A stretch of DNA of 36,438 nucleotides. It comes from Hyphomicrobiales bacterium (GTDB lineage: Bacteria; Pseudomonadota; Alphaproteobacteria; Rhizobiales; Rhizobiaceae). Below are positions 8,401 through 15,676 of the stretch, in pieces. The position numbers and the translations under genes were made by a program. Numbering within the stretch: position 1 is the first letter of the stretch; each line of letters starts with the position of its first letter. The DNA is taken from NCBI GenBank assembly GCA_900470965.1, contig UCCS01000082.1, positions 1 through 36,438 of the forward strand, given 5' to 3'. Below the pieces are notes generated by a model, which was not told where the DNA came from, did no database searches, and saw only the letters and a list, made by a program, of their open reading frames with translations.

Positions 8401-9912
8401 GCCACCCCAGCCATTGTAGGCTTGCCAGGTCTCGTCAGCGGTCTGGAAAACGATATCGCTGTGGCTGTCATCGTCGCGCACGATGAACGGAATCTGATTT
8501 TCGCCGAAGGTGCCATCCTGCCGCACGAGCTTGGCGATATAGACGCCTGAGACAGCATCTTCAGGTACGGCCCACGAAGCCGACACTGCCCAGTTGCCGG
8601 CATCCACGGTGCCGGTCGTGGCATTGCGCAGCGGATTTGGTTGATTCTGCACGCCGGTGTGCTGAATGGTCGTGACCTTGCGCGCGCCCATGCCGCCATA
8701 ATAGCCGAGGCGGTAGATATCGATCCGGTAATTGTTGGAATCCGTATCAATCTTGAAGCTGACCGTCTTGCCGTTGTCGACACTGATGTCGGTCGCGAAT
8801 CCCTCGATATTGGAGCTGCCGGCCCCATCGATGCCCCACTCGCTCTCCGGATTGCCCGGCAGCAGGTTTTCCGCCACGACCTTGTTAGCGGGCGCCGCTG
8901 CCGCTGCGGCCGCCAGATTTTGCGTCGTTAACGACCGCTGCGTGATCGGCGGTGTGGTGACCGAACCGGAAAGGATGCCGACGCCCTTGGTGCCGGTTGC
9001 CGTTCCCATTTCTCCGCCGCCGGGCAACGATCCGTTCAAGTTCGTCGAGCCCGTCAACTTTGCGGTTCCGCGCCAGCTCGAGAGCGGGGATAAGTCACGA
9101 TCAAGAAGCGGGTCGCTGACTGAGGCACCGATGGCCCGCTTGATCGTTGCTGCATAGTCCGGCCCTTCGGTCAGCCTCGTCCCCGGCAATTGACCATCCT
9201 GTTGAAGCATGGCGCCGCCATGGGCCCAATCGAGAATCCGCGTAGGGGATGTAAAATAGCCACATCCGCAGACACCAAAAGGCATGCCAAACGCCAATGA
9301 ATTCGATCCACCGTGGTGCGCAGCAGCCGCTGCTGACGGGCTCGATTCGAGAATGACCACCTTGCCGGAGTGAGCGCGTGCACCCGCTACGGTGGCGGAA
9401 CCTTGCCCTGACGCTGTCGGTGCGGGGCTCTGCGGCAGATACGGAGCCAGGGGATCGTCGCCTATGGTGCCCATGCCAGCATAGGTGCGATAAGGGGGCA
9501 ATGCGGCGCCGTTCGCGTTCCGCTCGAAAGGTGCAAAAACCGGATTATGGGCCGACAGAACAGACGCGGCAGAATTTCCACTTCCAACACCCGTTTCGCG
9601 CGCCGCTGCGAAAGCCTCGGCCAAGGATGGGGACACTTGGTCAGTATCGCCCCGACCGTCTGCTTCGCCGACCGTCTCCGCTCTCGGTTCGTTATCGTGT
9701 CCGCTGAGCGCAAAGCTGTTGTCGGGACTGCCGACAAGGGCACCCCCCTTGCTTCCACCCGCTGTCTGCGCGGATGTCGCAAGTTGAGCACTATCCTCGG
9801 GCCGATCGGCGCCCTTGCGCGGCCTTGCCTTTCCACTGGCGGCCAGCCACCGGGGAACCCACGAATCCATCATGAGTGAGCGCGAAGCCCACCGGCGAGC
9901 GTTGCGATACAT
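5425..9912 (-). CDS. Giant multidomain protein: N,N-dimethylformamidase-like region, Ig/cadherin-like modules, two DUF4082 domains
   Basis: A 1495-residue protein with good SD GAGAGG before ATG 9912. Residues 1-340 are low-complexity, rich in Ala, Gly, Ser and Pro. Residues about 345-840 resemble the large subunit of N,N-dimethylformamidase (FKIDTDSNNYRIDIYRLGYY, GHDEYWS at 591-597, SGNEVYW at 617-623). Residues 845-943 are Ig-like (STDNGASWHPA). Residues 945-1098 and 1330-1490 are two DUF4082 copies, each with VELGVKFQ- or IELGVKFQ-type openings and LYPTSTF- or LFPTSTY-type ends. Between them are a VCBS/cadherin-like module (1105-1228, NDTDPDAGDTKTVT) and a putative Ig module (1230-1326). 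No Sec signal is visible. VCBS-bearing proteins are often type I secretion substrates, so export is plausible but unproved. The catalytic role is unknown. Confidence 0.88.
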   Translation of the reverse strand: MYRNARRWASRSLMMDSWVPRWLAASGKARPRKGADRPEDSAQLATSAQTAGGSKGGALVGSPDNSFALSGHDNEPRAETVGEADGRGDTDQVSPSLAEAFAAARETGVGSGNSAASVLSAHNPVFAPFERNANGAALPPYRTYAGMGTIGDDPLAPYLPQSPAPTASGQGSATVAGARAHSGKVVILESSPSAAAAAHHGGSNSLAFGMPFGVCGCGYFTSPTRILDWAHGGAMLQQDGQLPGTRLTEGPDYAATIKRAIGASVSDPLLDRDLSPLSSWRGTAKLTGSTNLNGSLPGGGEMGTATGTKGVGILSGSVTTPPITQRSLTTQNLAAAAAAAPANKVVAENLLPGNPESEWGIDGAGSSNIEGFATDISVDNGKTVSFKIDTDSNNYRIDIYRLGYYGGMGARKVTTIQHTGVQNQPNPLRNATTGTVDAGNWAVSASWAVPEDAVSGVYIAKLVRQDGTFGENQIPFIVRDDDSHSDIVFQTADETWQAYNGWGGANFYGGNGPATGQGAGRAYAVSYNRPIATRGGVGTYAGPQDYLFGAEYAGIYWLEQNGYDVSYLSGVDVDRYGSLLLNHKTYVDAGHDEYWSGQQRTNVEAARDAGVNLMFWSGNEVYWRTRWGNAYSADGTPYRTLISYKETWSPGASIDPSNEWTGTFRDPRLSPPAIGGGNPENSLTGQLFKVDDVGSNLSAITVGYDDANLRFWRNTSVSNLQPGQTATLTKNYLGYEWDEATDNGFDPAGLVKLSSTTLPVSTYLLDYGNTTGNATATHNLTLYRAPSGALVFGAGTVYWTWGLSNNHDNEATPTDPRVQQAMVNLLADMGIQPGTLQSGLVATTGSTDHVAPTSIITAPSTATVGSTVTITGTATDTGGGVIAGVEVSTDNGASWHPAAGDENWTYTWSPQIAGNYTIRSRAVDDSINLEAPSAGRTVTVTGASFYSLFGAGTPAVVNTDDTSAVELGVKFQTSVAGTVTGIRFYKGSQDTGTHTGSLWSSTGTRIATLTFTNETASGWQTAYFTSPVTLTAGQTYTASYHTNTGHYSTTASYFVSNVTSGPLTAPASGNGVYTYGSASLYPTSTFESTNYWVDVMFTTPSSNTTPTAVADAGDATEKGGIANGSGGVVASGNVLTNDTDPDAGDTKTVTAVVFGATSGTLGSALNGTYGSLVLSASGVYSYAVNETNAAVQALRQSTNTLSDVFSYTMRDAAGATATANLTVTIHGANDAPVLAVQTATQNATVGSAFSFVLPTTTFTDVDSTETLTYTATAADGTALPAWLAFNATTRTFSGTPTTSGTYGVKVTATDLGGLSANETFNVAVSTAPTSYSLFSASSTPTQTNLNDGQQIELGVKFQSNVAGDITGIKFYRSANDNGQNVVDLWTTTGTKLATATFTNTTASGWQTVNFATPVTITANTNYVASYHTTGAYVATDGFFTNAVTNGPLTAQSSALAGGNGVYAYGGSATAGLFPTSTYDSANYYADVIFRPQLAA
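5443..5925 (-). repeat. DUF4082 domain copy 2 (C-terminal) of the giant protein
   Basis: This encodes residues about 1330-1490. It shares with the upstream copy the order IELGVKFQ, GIKFY, TASGWQT, VASYHTT, NGPLTA, GNGVYAYG, FPTSTY and ADV. The two copies are recognisably related at protein level but clearly diverged, so this is an old intragenic duplication, not a recent DNA repeat. Confidence 0.75.
6619..7080 (-). repeat. DUF4082 domain copy 1 of the giant protein
   Basis: This encodes residues about 945-1098, with VELGVKFQ, GIRFYKGS, TASGWQTAYF, TASYHTN, SGPLTAP, NGVYTYG, YPTSTFES and WVDVMF. It is paralogous to the C-terminal copy and lies directly after the Ig-like module that follows the dimethylformamidase-like region. 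Confidence 0.75.
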
Positions 9913-9975
9913 GGTGTGCCCTCTCGCGAAATTACCAGGATCAAATCTATGAGGATCGTTCGATACGCGGACCTC

Positions 9976-9987
9976 CGATTATAATCG
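9976..9987. promoter_or_regulatory. Perfect palindrome CGATTATAATCG upstream of the giant gene
   Basis: A 12-bp perfect inverted repeat containing TATAAT on both strands, 63 nt upstream of the ATG at 9912. It could be a -10 element of the giant gene's promoter (a weak AGGACA lies 19 nt upstream of TATAAT on the - strand), an operator, or both. It is AT-rich against a GC-rich background. Confidence 0.4.
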
Positions 9988-10024
9988 AAAAGTGGACGAG
10001 TATGTCCTACCCCTTTCGACCTAC

Positions 10025-10052
10025 AGGCTGCATCCTTTAGGCAAACGGGCTT
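10025..10052 (+). repeat. Short direct repeat copy A (AGGCAAACGGGCTT core)
   Basis: The 14-mer AGGCAAACGGGCTT at 10039-10052 recurs exactly at 12615-12628. Each copy is preceded by a related 12-mer (AGGCTGCATCCT here). The copies bracket the adenylate cyclase gene. The origin is unknown. Confidence 0.45.
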
Positions 10053-10122
10053 TTGCGTGGACGCGCGACTTGCCTTTCTCGAGACAACAAGCGGTACGGT
10101 CGTCGGATCTGCTTCGCATCAC

Positions 10123-10242
10123 GGACGGCTACTGGCGCACCCCGCCAAGCTCGCTGCCTTGCAGACGCAGCAACTGGCAATCCAGTCGCTCTCGATTGCC
10201 ATCTCCTCTTGGCAGAACATTCTGTCGCTCTTCCGCGGCTGA
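10123..10242 (+). pseudogene. Flagellin C-terminal remnant
   Basis: The frame ending at TGA 10240-10242 reads KLAALQTQQLAIQSLSIA followed by ISSWQNILSLFRG. Rhizobial flagellins end in a very similar conserved tail, of the form KLKALQTQQQLxIQxLSIAN then QNILSLFR. The match covers about 30 residues from around 10144; GRLLA just before may also be derived from flagellin (family GRLVDADM). One Gln codon is missing, and the highly conserved Asn after LSIA is Ile. Nothing upstream resembles the rest of flagellin, which is normally over 300 residues, so this is a fossil 3' end. The identification rests on remembered family sequence. Confidence 0.65.
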
Positions 10243-10680
10243 TGGGATCGCGAAACATGACCTGCCTGGCAACCGACGGTGGCCTATACAAATCGAACCG
10301 CGCTTCGATGGAGCGCGGCTTTTGACGACGGCGACCTCGCAGGCTCTCAGAGGCAAGGAACGGGCCACGAGACGATGTCCTAGGACCGGTTCGAGCGCGC
10401 TGCGCCCGACCCCTTCTTCCGAGACGCATTCCAAAATCGACGCACGGCCTCAAAATTGAGCACGTCAGCACATCCGGGGTCTTTCCCATCCAAAAGAGCT
10501 ATCGTTTGGCGCAATCTTCGCCCGTTCGGAGTATTGATGCTGCGCCGTAACGATATAGGCTCTGCGCCGCCGTGACAGCACGCCGAATCGAAAGATATCG
10601 GTTGCAAGGGAGGGAGTCCTAGCGCGGTCAAAATCTGGAAAAAGCGAGAAACTGACATGAGACAATCCATGGAGAGGGTC

Positions 10681-12540
10681 ATGGAGCGGCGATTGAGTGC
10701 CATCCTCGCTGCCGATGTGGTTGGCTACAGCCGGCTCATGGGCATGGACGAGACGGGCACGCTGCAGGCTTTGAACCGCCATCGCTGCGAATTGGTCGAC
10801 ATCCGCATATCCGATTACAAGGGCCGTATCGTCAAACTGACGGGCGACGGCATCCTGGCCGAGTTTCAGAGCGTCGTGAATGCGGTCGCCTGCGCCGCAG
10901 AAATCCAGCGCAGCATGGCCGTGCGCAACGAAAACGTGCCGAAGGAAGAGCGCGTCGAATTCCGCATCGGCATCAATCTCGGCGATGTCGTCGTCGAAAA
11001 TGACGATATTTTCGGCGACGGTGTCAATCTTGCCGCGCGCCTGGAAGGCATTGCTCCGGTCGGCGGCATTGCCGTGTCGGCAATCGTGCGGGATCAGGTC
11101 GGTTCACGCCTCAATCTCGGTTTCGATTTTTTAGGTGAACACGTGTTCAAAAATATCCGACAGCCGGTTCAGGTTTACACAGTTTCCTTCGAGAAGCCGA
11201 GTTCTGCCCGCCTCGTCGCGCAGAACCGCAACACCTGTTTCATCGCCGTCCTGCCCTTCACCAATATGAGCGGCGATGCCGATCAGGATTACTTCTCCGA
11301 CGGCATCACCGAGGATATCATCACCGATCTTTCCAAGGTCTCCAGCCTGCATGTGGTGCCGCGAAACACCGTCTTCACCTATAAGGGCGCATCGGTGAAG
11401 GTGAAGCAGGTCGCCCAGGAGCTCGGCGTGCGTTATATGCTGGAAGGCAGTGTGCGCATTGTCGGTACGCGGGTACGCATCTCCGGCCAGCTGATCGATA
11501 CGACGAACGGCGACCATCTCTGGGCCGAACGCTATGATCGCGACCTCACCGATATATTCGCCATCCAGGACGAGATCACCAACGCGATCGTCGGCCAGCT
11601 GAAGGTGCGGCTGCTGCCGGAGGAACGCAAGGCGATCGCCGCCGAGCCGACGGCCAATGTCGAGGCCTATACCTATTACCTGAGAGGAAGGCAGCTCTCT
11701 CATACCTGGACCAAGTCCTATCTGCAGCTTGCCCGGCGCATGTTCTACAAGGCCGTCGAGCTCGATCCGGACTATGGCCGCGCCTATGCCGGCATCGCCG
11801 ATTGCGATGCTGCGATCCGCGACTGGGCGCCCGACGACGTGCCCCTGGAGCGCATCCTCGCAATGAGCGCCAAAGCCCTGGAACTCGATCCCGACCTCGC
11901 CGAGGCCCATGCCTCCCGCGGCCTGGCGCTGCATCAAAACGGCGAGGACGACGAGGCCACGGCATCCTTCGAACGCGCGCTGGCGCTCGATCCCAATCTC
12001 TATGAAGCAAATTTCCACTATGCCCGCATCTTCTTCATGCGCGGGAATTTCGCCGAGGCGGTGCATTACTTTAGCCGTGCCGCCGAAATCCGCCCCGACG
12101 ACTATGTTTCGCCGATCCACCTGATGTCCTCGTATCATTCTCTCGGACGGACGGTGGACAAGGAAAGCTGGGCGCGCATGGGCATTGAAAGAGCCGAGCG
12201 GGCGCTCAATCAGAACCCGGAAAATTCCGGGCCTGCCCATCGCGGCGCGCTTGCCCTTGCCCATCTCGGTGATGCGGCGCGGGCCTGCGATTGGGCCGCA
12301 CGGGCAAGCGCCATCGATCCCGATGATATCGTCGCCCAATATAATCTTGCCTGCGTCCACTCCGTACTCGGCCATGTGGAACGGGCGATCGATATCCTGG
12401 AGGGCTTGCTGCCCCGAAGCTCCGTCTACCACATCAAATGGTTCACACATGATTCTGACCTGGACAACCTGCGGCGGCATCCGCGCTTCATGAAACTTGT
12501 CGCAGAAGCGATGAAAGAGCGGGAACAGGTGGAAGCATAG
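10681..12540 (+). CDS. Class III adenylate/guanylate cyclase with TolB-like and TPR domains
   Basis: A 619-residue signalling protein predicted to make cAMP. The N-terminal cyclase domain spans about residues 1-170, with metal-binding Asp12 (AILAADVVGYSRLM) and Asp56 (LTGDGILAEF). A TolB/FlgO-like segment runs from about 190 to 310 (VLPFTNMSGDADQDYFSDGI, then LEGSVR and GDHLWAERYDRD). The C-terminal half consists of tetratricopeptide repeats (VELDPDYGRAYAGIADC, LELDPDLAEAHASRGLAL, LALDPNLYEANFHYARIF). No membrane helix is seen, so it is probably cytoplasmic. I chose ATG 10681 because GGAG lies six bases upstream and the family N-terminus MERRL fits; ATG 10657 in the same frame would add eight residues. 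Rhizobia carry many such cyclases. Confidence 0.92.
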   Translation: MERRLSAILAADVVGYSRLMGMDETGTLQALNRHRCELVDIRISDYKGRIVKLTGDGILAEFQSVVNAVACAAEIQRSMAVRNENVPKEERVEFRIGINLGDVVVENDDIFGDGVNLAARLEGIAPVGGIAVSAIVRDQVGSRLNLGFDFLGEHVFKNIRQPVQVYTVSFEKPSSARLVAQNRNTCFIAVLPFTNMSGDADQDYFSDGITEDIITDLSKVSSLHVVPRNTVFTYKGASVKVKQVAQELGVRYMLEGSVRIVGTRVRISGQLIDTTNGDHLWAERYDRDLTDIFAIQDEITNAIVGQLKVRLLPEERKAIAAEPTANVEAYTYYLRGRQLSHTWTKSYLQLARRMFYKAVELDPDYGRAYAGIADCDAAIRDWAPDDVPLERILAMSAKALELDPDLAEAHASRGLALHQNGEDDEATASFERALALDPNLYEANFHYARIFFMRGNFAEAVHYFSRAAEIRPDDYVSPIHLMSSYHSLGRTVDKESWARMGIERAERALNQNPENSGPAHRGALALAHLGDAARACDWAARASAIDPDDIVAQYNLACVHSVLGHVERAIDILEGLLPRSSVYHIKWFTHDSDLDNLRRHPRFMKLVAEAMKEREQVEA

Positions 12541-12594
12541 GTCGCGGCAGACGAAGGGCGCCAAACGCGGAGCGACCCTATGCTCTCGGCTGAT

Positions 12595-12628
12595 AGGCAG
12601 CGTCCTGGGATATCAGGCAAACGGGCTT
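12595..12628 (+). repeat. Short direct repeat copy B (AGGCAAACGGGCTT core)
   Basis: The second copy of the exact 14-mer found at 10039-10052, here at 12615-12628 and preceded by AGGCAGCGTCCT (10 of 12 matches to the copy A leader). It lies in the 224-nt gap between the cyclase and poxB genes. No gene is recognised in that gap. Confidence 0.45.
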
Positions 12629-12764
12629 CTTCTCTGCCGGCACCTACACCAAGGTCCAGTTTGGTGTCTCCGCCGCTCTGATAATCCTCCGGGTTGAGAA
12701 GCGTAGAGCGAGGCCTAGCTTCCTTTTACCATCCACCTGAAACCCAAAGCCCGGGAGCCTTTCG

Positions 12765-14492
12765 ATGAAGTCCAAAGTAGCTGATGTCCTGACAGAGGTG
12801 CTGCATTCGGCCGGAGTCAAGCGGATATATGGCGTAGTCGGAGACAGCCTGAACGGGCTCACGGAAGCGCTTCGAAAAAGAGGCGACATCGAGTGGGTCC
12901 ATACCCGTCATGAAGAAACGGCAGCCTTCGCGGCGGGGGCCGAAGCCCACCTCAGTGGCGAACTGGCCGTATGCGCCGGAAGCTGCGGCCCGGGCAACCT
13001 CCACCTCATCAACGGCCTGTTCGACTGCCATCGCTCGCGGGTCCCCGTCCTGGCCATTGCCGCGCAGATACCTTCGGCTGAAATCGGCAGAGGCTATTTC
13101 CAGGAAACGCATCCCGACCAGCTTTTCCGGGAATGCAGCCACTATTGCGAACTTGTCAGCCATCCGGAGCAATTGCCAGCAGTCATCGAAACGGCCATTC
13201 GCACGGCTATCGGAAAGCGCGGCGTTGCCGTCGTGGTCATTTCCGGCGACGTGGCATTGAGCGATTTCACCGCGAAGATTTCGACACCGGCCGCACTCAC
13301 GCTGTCCCAGCCGAACGTCGTGCCGGCGAACGATCAGATCGATCGATTGTCGGAGCTGCTCAACAACAGTTCGAAAGTCACCCTTCTGTGCGGACGCGGT
13401 TGCGAAGGGGCGCATGACGAATTGATCGCCTTTGCGGATCGGCTCAAGGCGCCCATCGTCCACGCGCTCGGCGGCAAGGAACATGTCGAGTGGGACAATC
13501 CCTTCGATGTCGGCATGACCGGTCTGATCGGCTTCTCTTCGGGTTACAAGGCCATGCTGGAGTGTGACACGCTTCTTATGCTCGGCACCGATTTCCCATA
13601 TCGGCAGTTCTACCCAACCGACGCCAAGATCGCGCAGGTGGACATTCGCCCGGAAAATCTTGGCCGCAGGGCCTCGCTGGATCTCGCAATCGTCGGCGAC
13701 GTCAAATCGACACTGGCGGCAGTGCTGCCGAAGCTGACGGAGCGAACGGACCGGGATCATCTGGATGCCTGCCTTGCCGCCTATAAGAAGGCGCGGGAGG
13801 GCCTCGACGACCTCGCCACCGGCAGAGAGGGCGGCAAGATTCATCCGCAATATGTTGCACGCCTTCTGAGCGAACATGCCTCCGACGACGCCGTTTTCAC
13901 CTTCGATGTCGGGACCCCCACGATCTGGGCTGCACGCTACCTGAAAATGAACGGAAAGCGTCGCCTGATCGGATCCCTGGTTCACGGGTCGATGGCCAAC
14001 GCCCTTCCCCAGGCAATAGGCGCACAGGCAACATATAAGGAACGCCAGATCATCAGCATGTCCGGCGATGGTGGCTTTGCCATGTTGATGGGTGACTTCC
14101 TGACGCTCGTTCAGCAGAATCTGCCGGTCAAGGTCGTCGTCTTCAACAATTCCGTTCTCGGATTCGTGGCGATGGAAATGAAGGCTTCCGGCTTCCTTGA
14201 GACCGGCACTGAACTCAAGAATCCGGATTTTGCGGCGGTTGCCCGCGCAGCCGGAGTCCATGGCGTTCGCGTGGAGGATCCCGCCGAACTCGACGGTGCC
14301 ATCAGGGAAATCCTGGCGCATCCCGGCCCGGCACTGCTCGACGTCGTTACCAATACGCAGGAATTGTCGATGCCGCCCAGGATCGAAGCAGCGCAAGTGA
14401 AGGGTTTCGGTCTCTGGGCCATTCGCGCGGTGATGAACGGCCGGGGAGACGAACTCGTGGACCTGACTGTCTCGAATTTCTTGTCTCGGTGA
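12765..14492 (+). CDS. poxB: Pyruvate dehydrogenase (quinone), PoxB-type thiamine-diphosphate enzyme
   Basis: A 575-residue peripheral membrane flavoenzyme that oxidatively decarboxylates pyruvate to acetate and CO2, passing electrons to quinone. The whole length follows E. coli PoxB as I remember it: GVVGDSLNGL, the catalytic Glu in RHEETAAFAAGAEA, CAGSCGPGNLHLINGLFDCH, GYFQETHP, DVGMTGLIGFSSG, VGTPTIWAARYLKMNGKRR, and the diphosphate-binding GDGGFAMLMGDF ending in NNSVLGFVAMEMKA. The C-terminal stretch KGFGLWAIRAVMNGRGDEL corresponds to the PoxB membrane-binding helix. GGGAG sits upstream of the ATG. Other pyruvate oxidases or acetolactate synthases are less likely because the PoxB-specific tail is present. 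Confidence 0.95.
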   Translation: MKSKVADVLTEVLHSAGVKRIYGVVGDSLNGLTEALRKRGDIEWVHTRHEETAAFAAGAEAHLSGELAVCAGSCGPGNLHLINGLFDCHRSRVPVLAIAAQIPSAEIGRGYFQETHPDQLFRECSHYCELVSHPEQLPAVIETAIRTAIGKRGVAVVVISGDVALSDFTAKISTPAALTLSQPNVVPANDQIDRLSELLNNSSKVTLLCGRGCEGAHDELIAFADRLKAPIVHALGGKEHVEWDNPFDVGMTGLIGFSSGYKAMLECDTLLMLGTDFPYRQFYPTDAKIAQVDIRPENLGRRASLDLAIVGDVKSTLAAVLPKLTERTDRDHLDACLAAYKKAREGLDDLATGREGGKIHPQYVARLLSEHASDDAVFTFDVGTPTIWAARYLKMNGKRRLIGSLVHGSMANALPQAIGAQATYKERQIISMSGDGGFAMLMGDFLTLVQQNLPVKVVVFNNSVLGFVAMEMKASGFLETGTELKNPDFAAVARAAGVHGVRVEDPAELDGAIREILAHPGPALLDVVTNTQELSMPPRIEAAQVKGFGLWAIRAVMNGRGDELVDLTVSNFLSR

Positions 14493-14517
14493 GTCGGACG
14501 CTACAGTAGCTGGAAAC

Positions 14518-14548
14518 CCTGCCGACGGCCTCGACCCCGGCCGGCAGG
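14518..14548. terminator. Possible bidirectional hairpin between convergent genes
   Basis: CCTGCCG at 14518-14524 can pair with CGGCAGG at 14542-14548 around a 17-nt GC-rich loop. The site lies between the convergent stops of poxB and the ABC ATPase gene. There is no clear T-run on either side, so intrinsic termination is uncertain. Confidence 0.35.
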
Positions 14549-14572
14549 TTGTAGAAGCCGATGAAGCTTGCT

Positions 14573-15676
14573 TCAATTCAGATAGGCATCGCGCCAATCA
14601 CTGCCAGAACCGATCGTCATGCCAGCCTCGTTGAACAGATGAACGAAAGGCTCTCGTATGACGATCGGGATCCGTTCGCCCGAGACTGCCCGGCTGATGC
14701 CACGCAGTGCCACGGTGAAGCCATTCCCGGTCGCCGTCCCGGCATGGATGATCGTTTCCGATCCGAGGACTTCGGTGTCGCCGACCACGATCTGCAGGCT
14801 GCCCTCTCCGATTTCGCAATGTTCGGGCCTTATGCCGAATGTGACCGGGGCGCCATCGGGCAAATCGACCTGACGACCGGGCAAGGAAATATGGGTGCCG
14901 TCCTCAAGCGAAACGCCCATCATGTCACCACTGCGCGCGATCCGGCCCGCGAGAAGGTTCATGGGCGGTGCGCCAAGAAAGCGGGCGACGAAAAGGTTAG
15001 CCGGGCGCGCATAAAGCTCGATCGGCGGGCCGACCTGTTCGATGCGGCCTTCGTTGAGCACGACGATCTGGTCAGCCATGGTCATTGCCTCGACCTGATC
15101 ATGCGTGACGTAGACCATCGTCGACTTCAGCCGCCGATGCAGGCTGATCAGTTCCCCGCGCATCTTTACACGCAGTTCGGCATCGAGATTGGAGAGCGGC
15201 TCGTCGAAGAGAAAGGCCTTCGGCTCCTTGACGATGGCGCGGCCGATCGCAACACGCTGGCTCTGGCCGCCGGACAGCTGGCTCGGGCGACGGCTCATCA
15301 GGTGCTCGATCTGCAGAATATTGGCCGCCTTGGCGACGCGGGCGGCGATCTCCTGCCTGGCAAGTTTCTGGTTCTCCAGGCCGAATTTGAGGTTCTGCTC
15401 GACATTCATGTGCGGATAAAGCGCATAGGACTGGAAGACCATCGCCATGCCGCGCGCGGATGGCAGAAGATGGTCGCAGCGCTGGCCATCGATGCGGATT
15501 TCCCCTGACGTGACCTCCTCCAGCCCTGCCATCATGCGCAAGAGGGTCGACTTGCCGCAGCCGGACGGCCCGACAAAGACGGTGAACGAACCGTCGGCGA
15601 TGGCGAGATCAATACCGTGTATGACTTCGAGACTTTGAAAGGCCTTGCGGACTGCCTTGAGTTCAATGCCGGCCAT
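14573..15676 (-). CDS. Sugar ABC transporter ATP-binding protein (MalK/UgpC family)
   Basis: A 367-residue ATPase that powers the carbohydrate importer encoded in the same operon. Walker A is GPSGCGKST at 36-44, followed by MVFQSYALYPHM, signature LSGGQSQR, Walker B FLFDEPLSNLD and VTHDQVEAMT. From about residue 240 there is a MalK-type TOBE/OB regulatory domain (FGIRPEHCEIGEG). The start codon overlaps the GH116 stop as TAATG, so it is the last, translationally coupled gene of the operon. UgpC-type ATPases sometimes serve several sugar importers, so it may not be exclusive to this one. Confidence 0.94.
   Translation of the reverse strand: MAGIELKAVRKAFQSLEVIHGIDLAIADGSFTVFVGPSGCGKSTLLRMMAGLEEVTSGEIRIDGQRCDHLLPSARGMAMVFQSYALYPHMNVEQNLKFGLENQKLARQEIAARVAKAANILQIEHLMSRRPSQLSGGQSQRVAIGRAIVKEPKAFLFDEPLSNLDAELRVKMRGELISLHRRLKSTMVYVTHDQVEAMTMADQIVVLNEGRIEQVGPPIELYARPANLFVARFLGAPPMNLLAGRIARSGDMMGVSLEDGTHISLPGRQVDLPDGAPVTFGIRPEHCEIGEGSLQIVVGDTEVLGSETIIHAGTATGNGFTVALRGISRAVSGERIPIVIREPFVHLFNEAGMTIGSGSDWRDAYLN

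Larger units (their letters stand above)
9913..10656. other. Intergenic region without an intact gene
   Basis: About 740 nt between the divergent giant gene and cyclase gene. Open frames on both strands are Arg/Ser-rich and resemble no family I know, apart from one frame that ends in a flagellin-like tail. The region also holds the CGATTATAATCG palindrome near its left end and one copy of a short repeat near 10025-10052. It looks like decayed DNA, not a regulatory region alone. Confidence 0.6.

Noticed and set aside
9992..10459. 155-codon + strand open frame in the intergenic region
   Set aside because: Arg/Ser-rich composition with no family resemblance; the overlapping flagellin-like tail is in another frame.
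11131..12564. 477-codon - strand open frame opposite the cyclase gene
   Set aside because: Shadow of the TPR-coding strand; rich in Gly, Ile and Asp from reversed repeats, with no family match.
12541..12764. Possible small gene between the cyclase and poxB genes
   Set aside because: The longest ATG-started frame I followed is about 33 codons, with no good ribosome site and no recognisable product.
12726..14597. 623-codon - strand open frame opposite poxB
   Set aside because: poxB matches its family along the full length; the antisense product has no motif or ribosome site that I can see.
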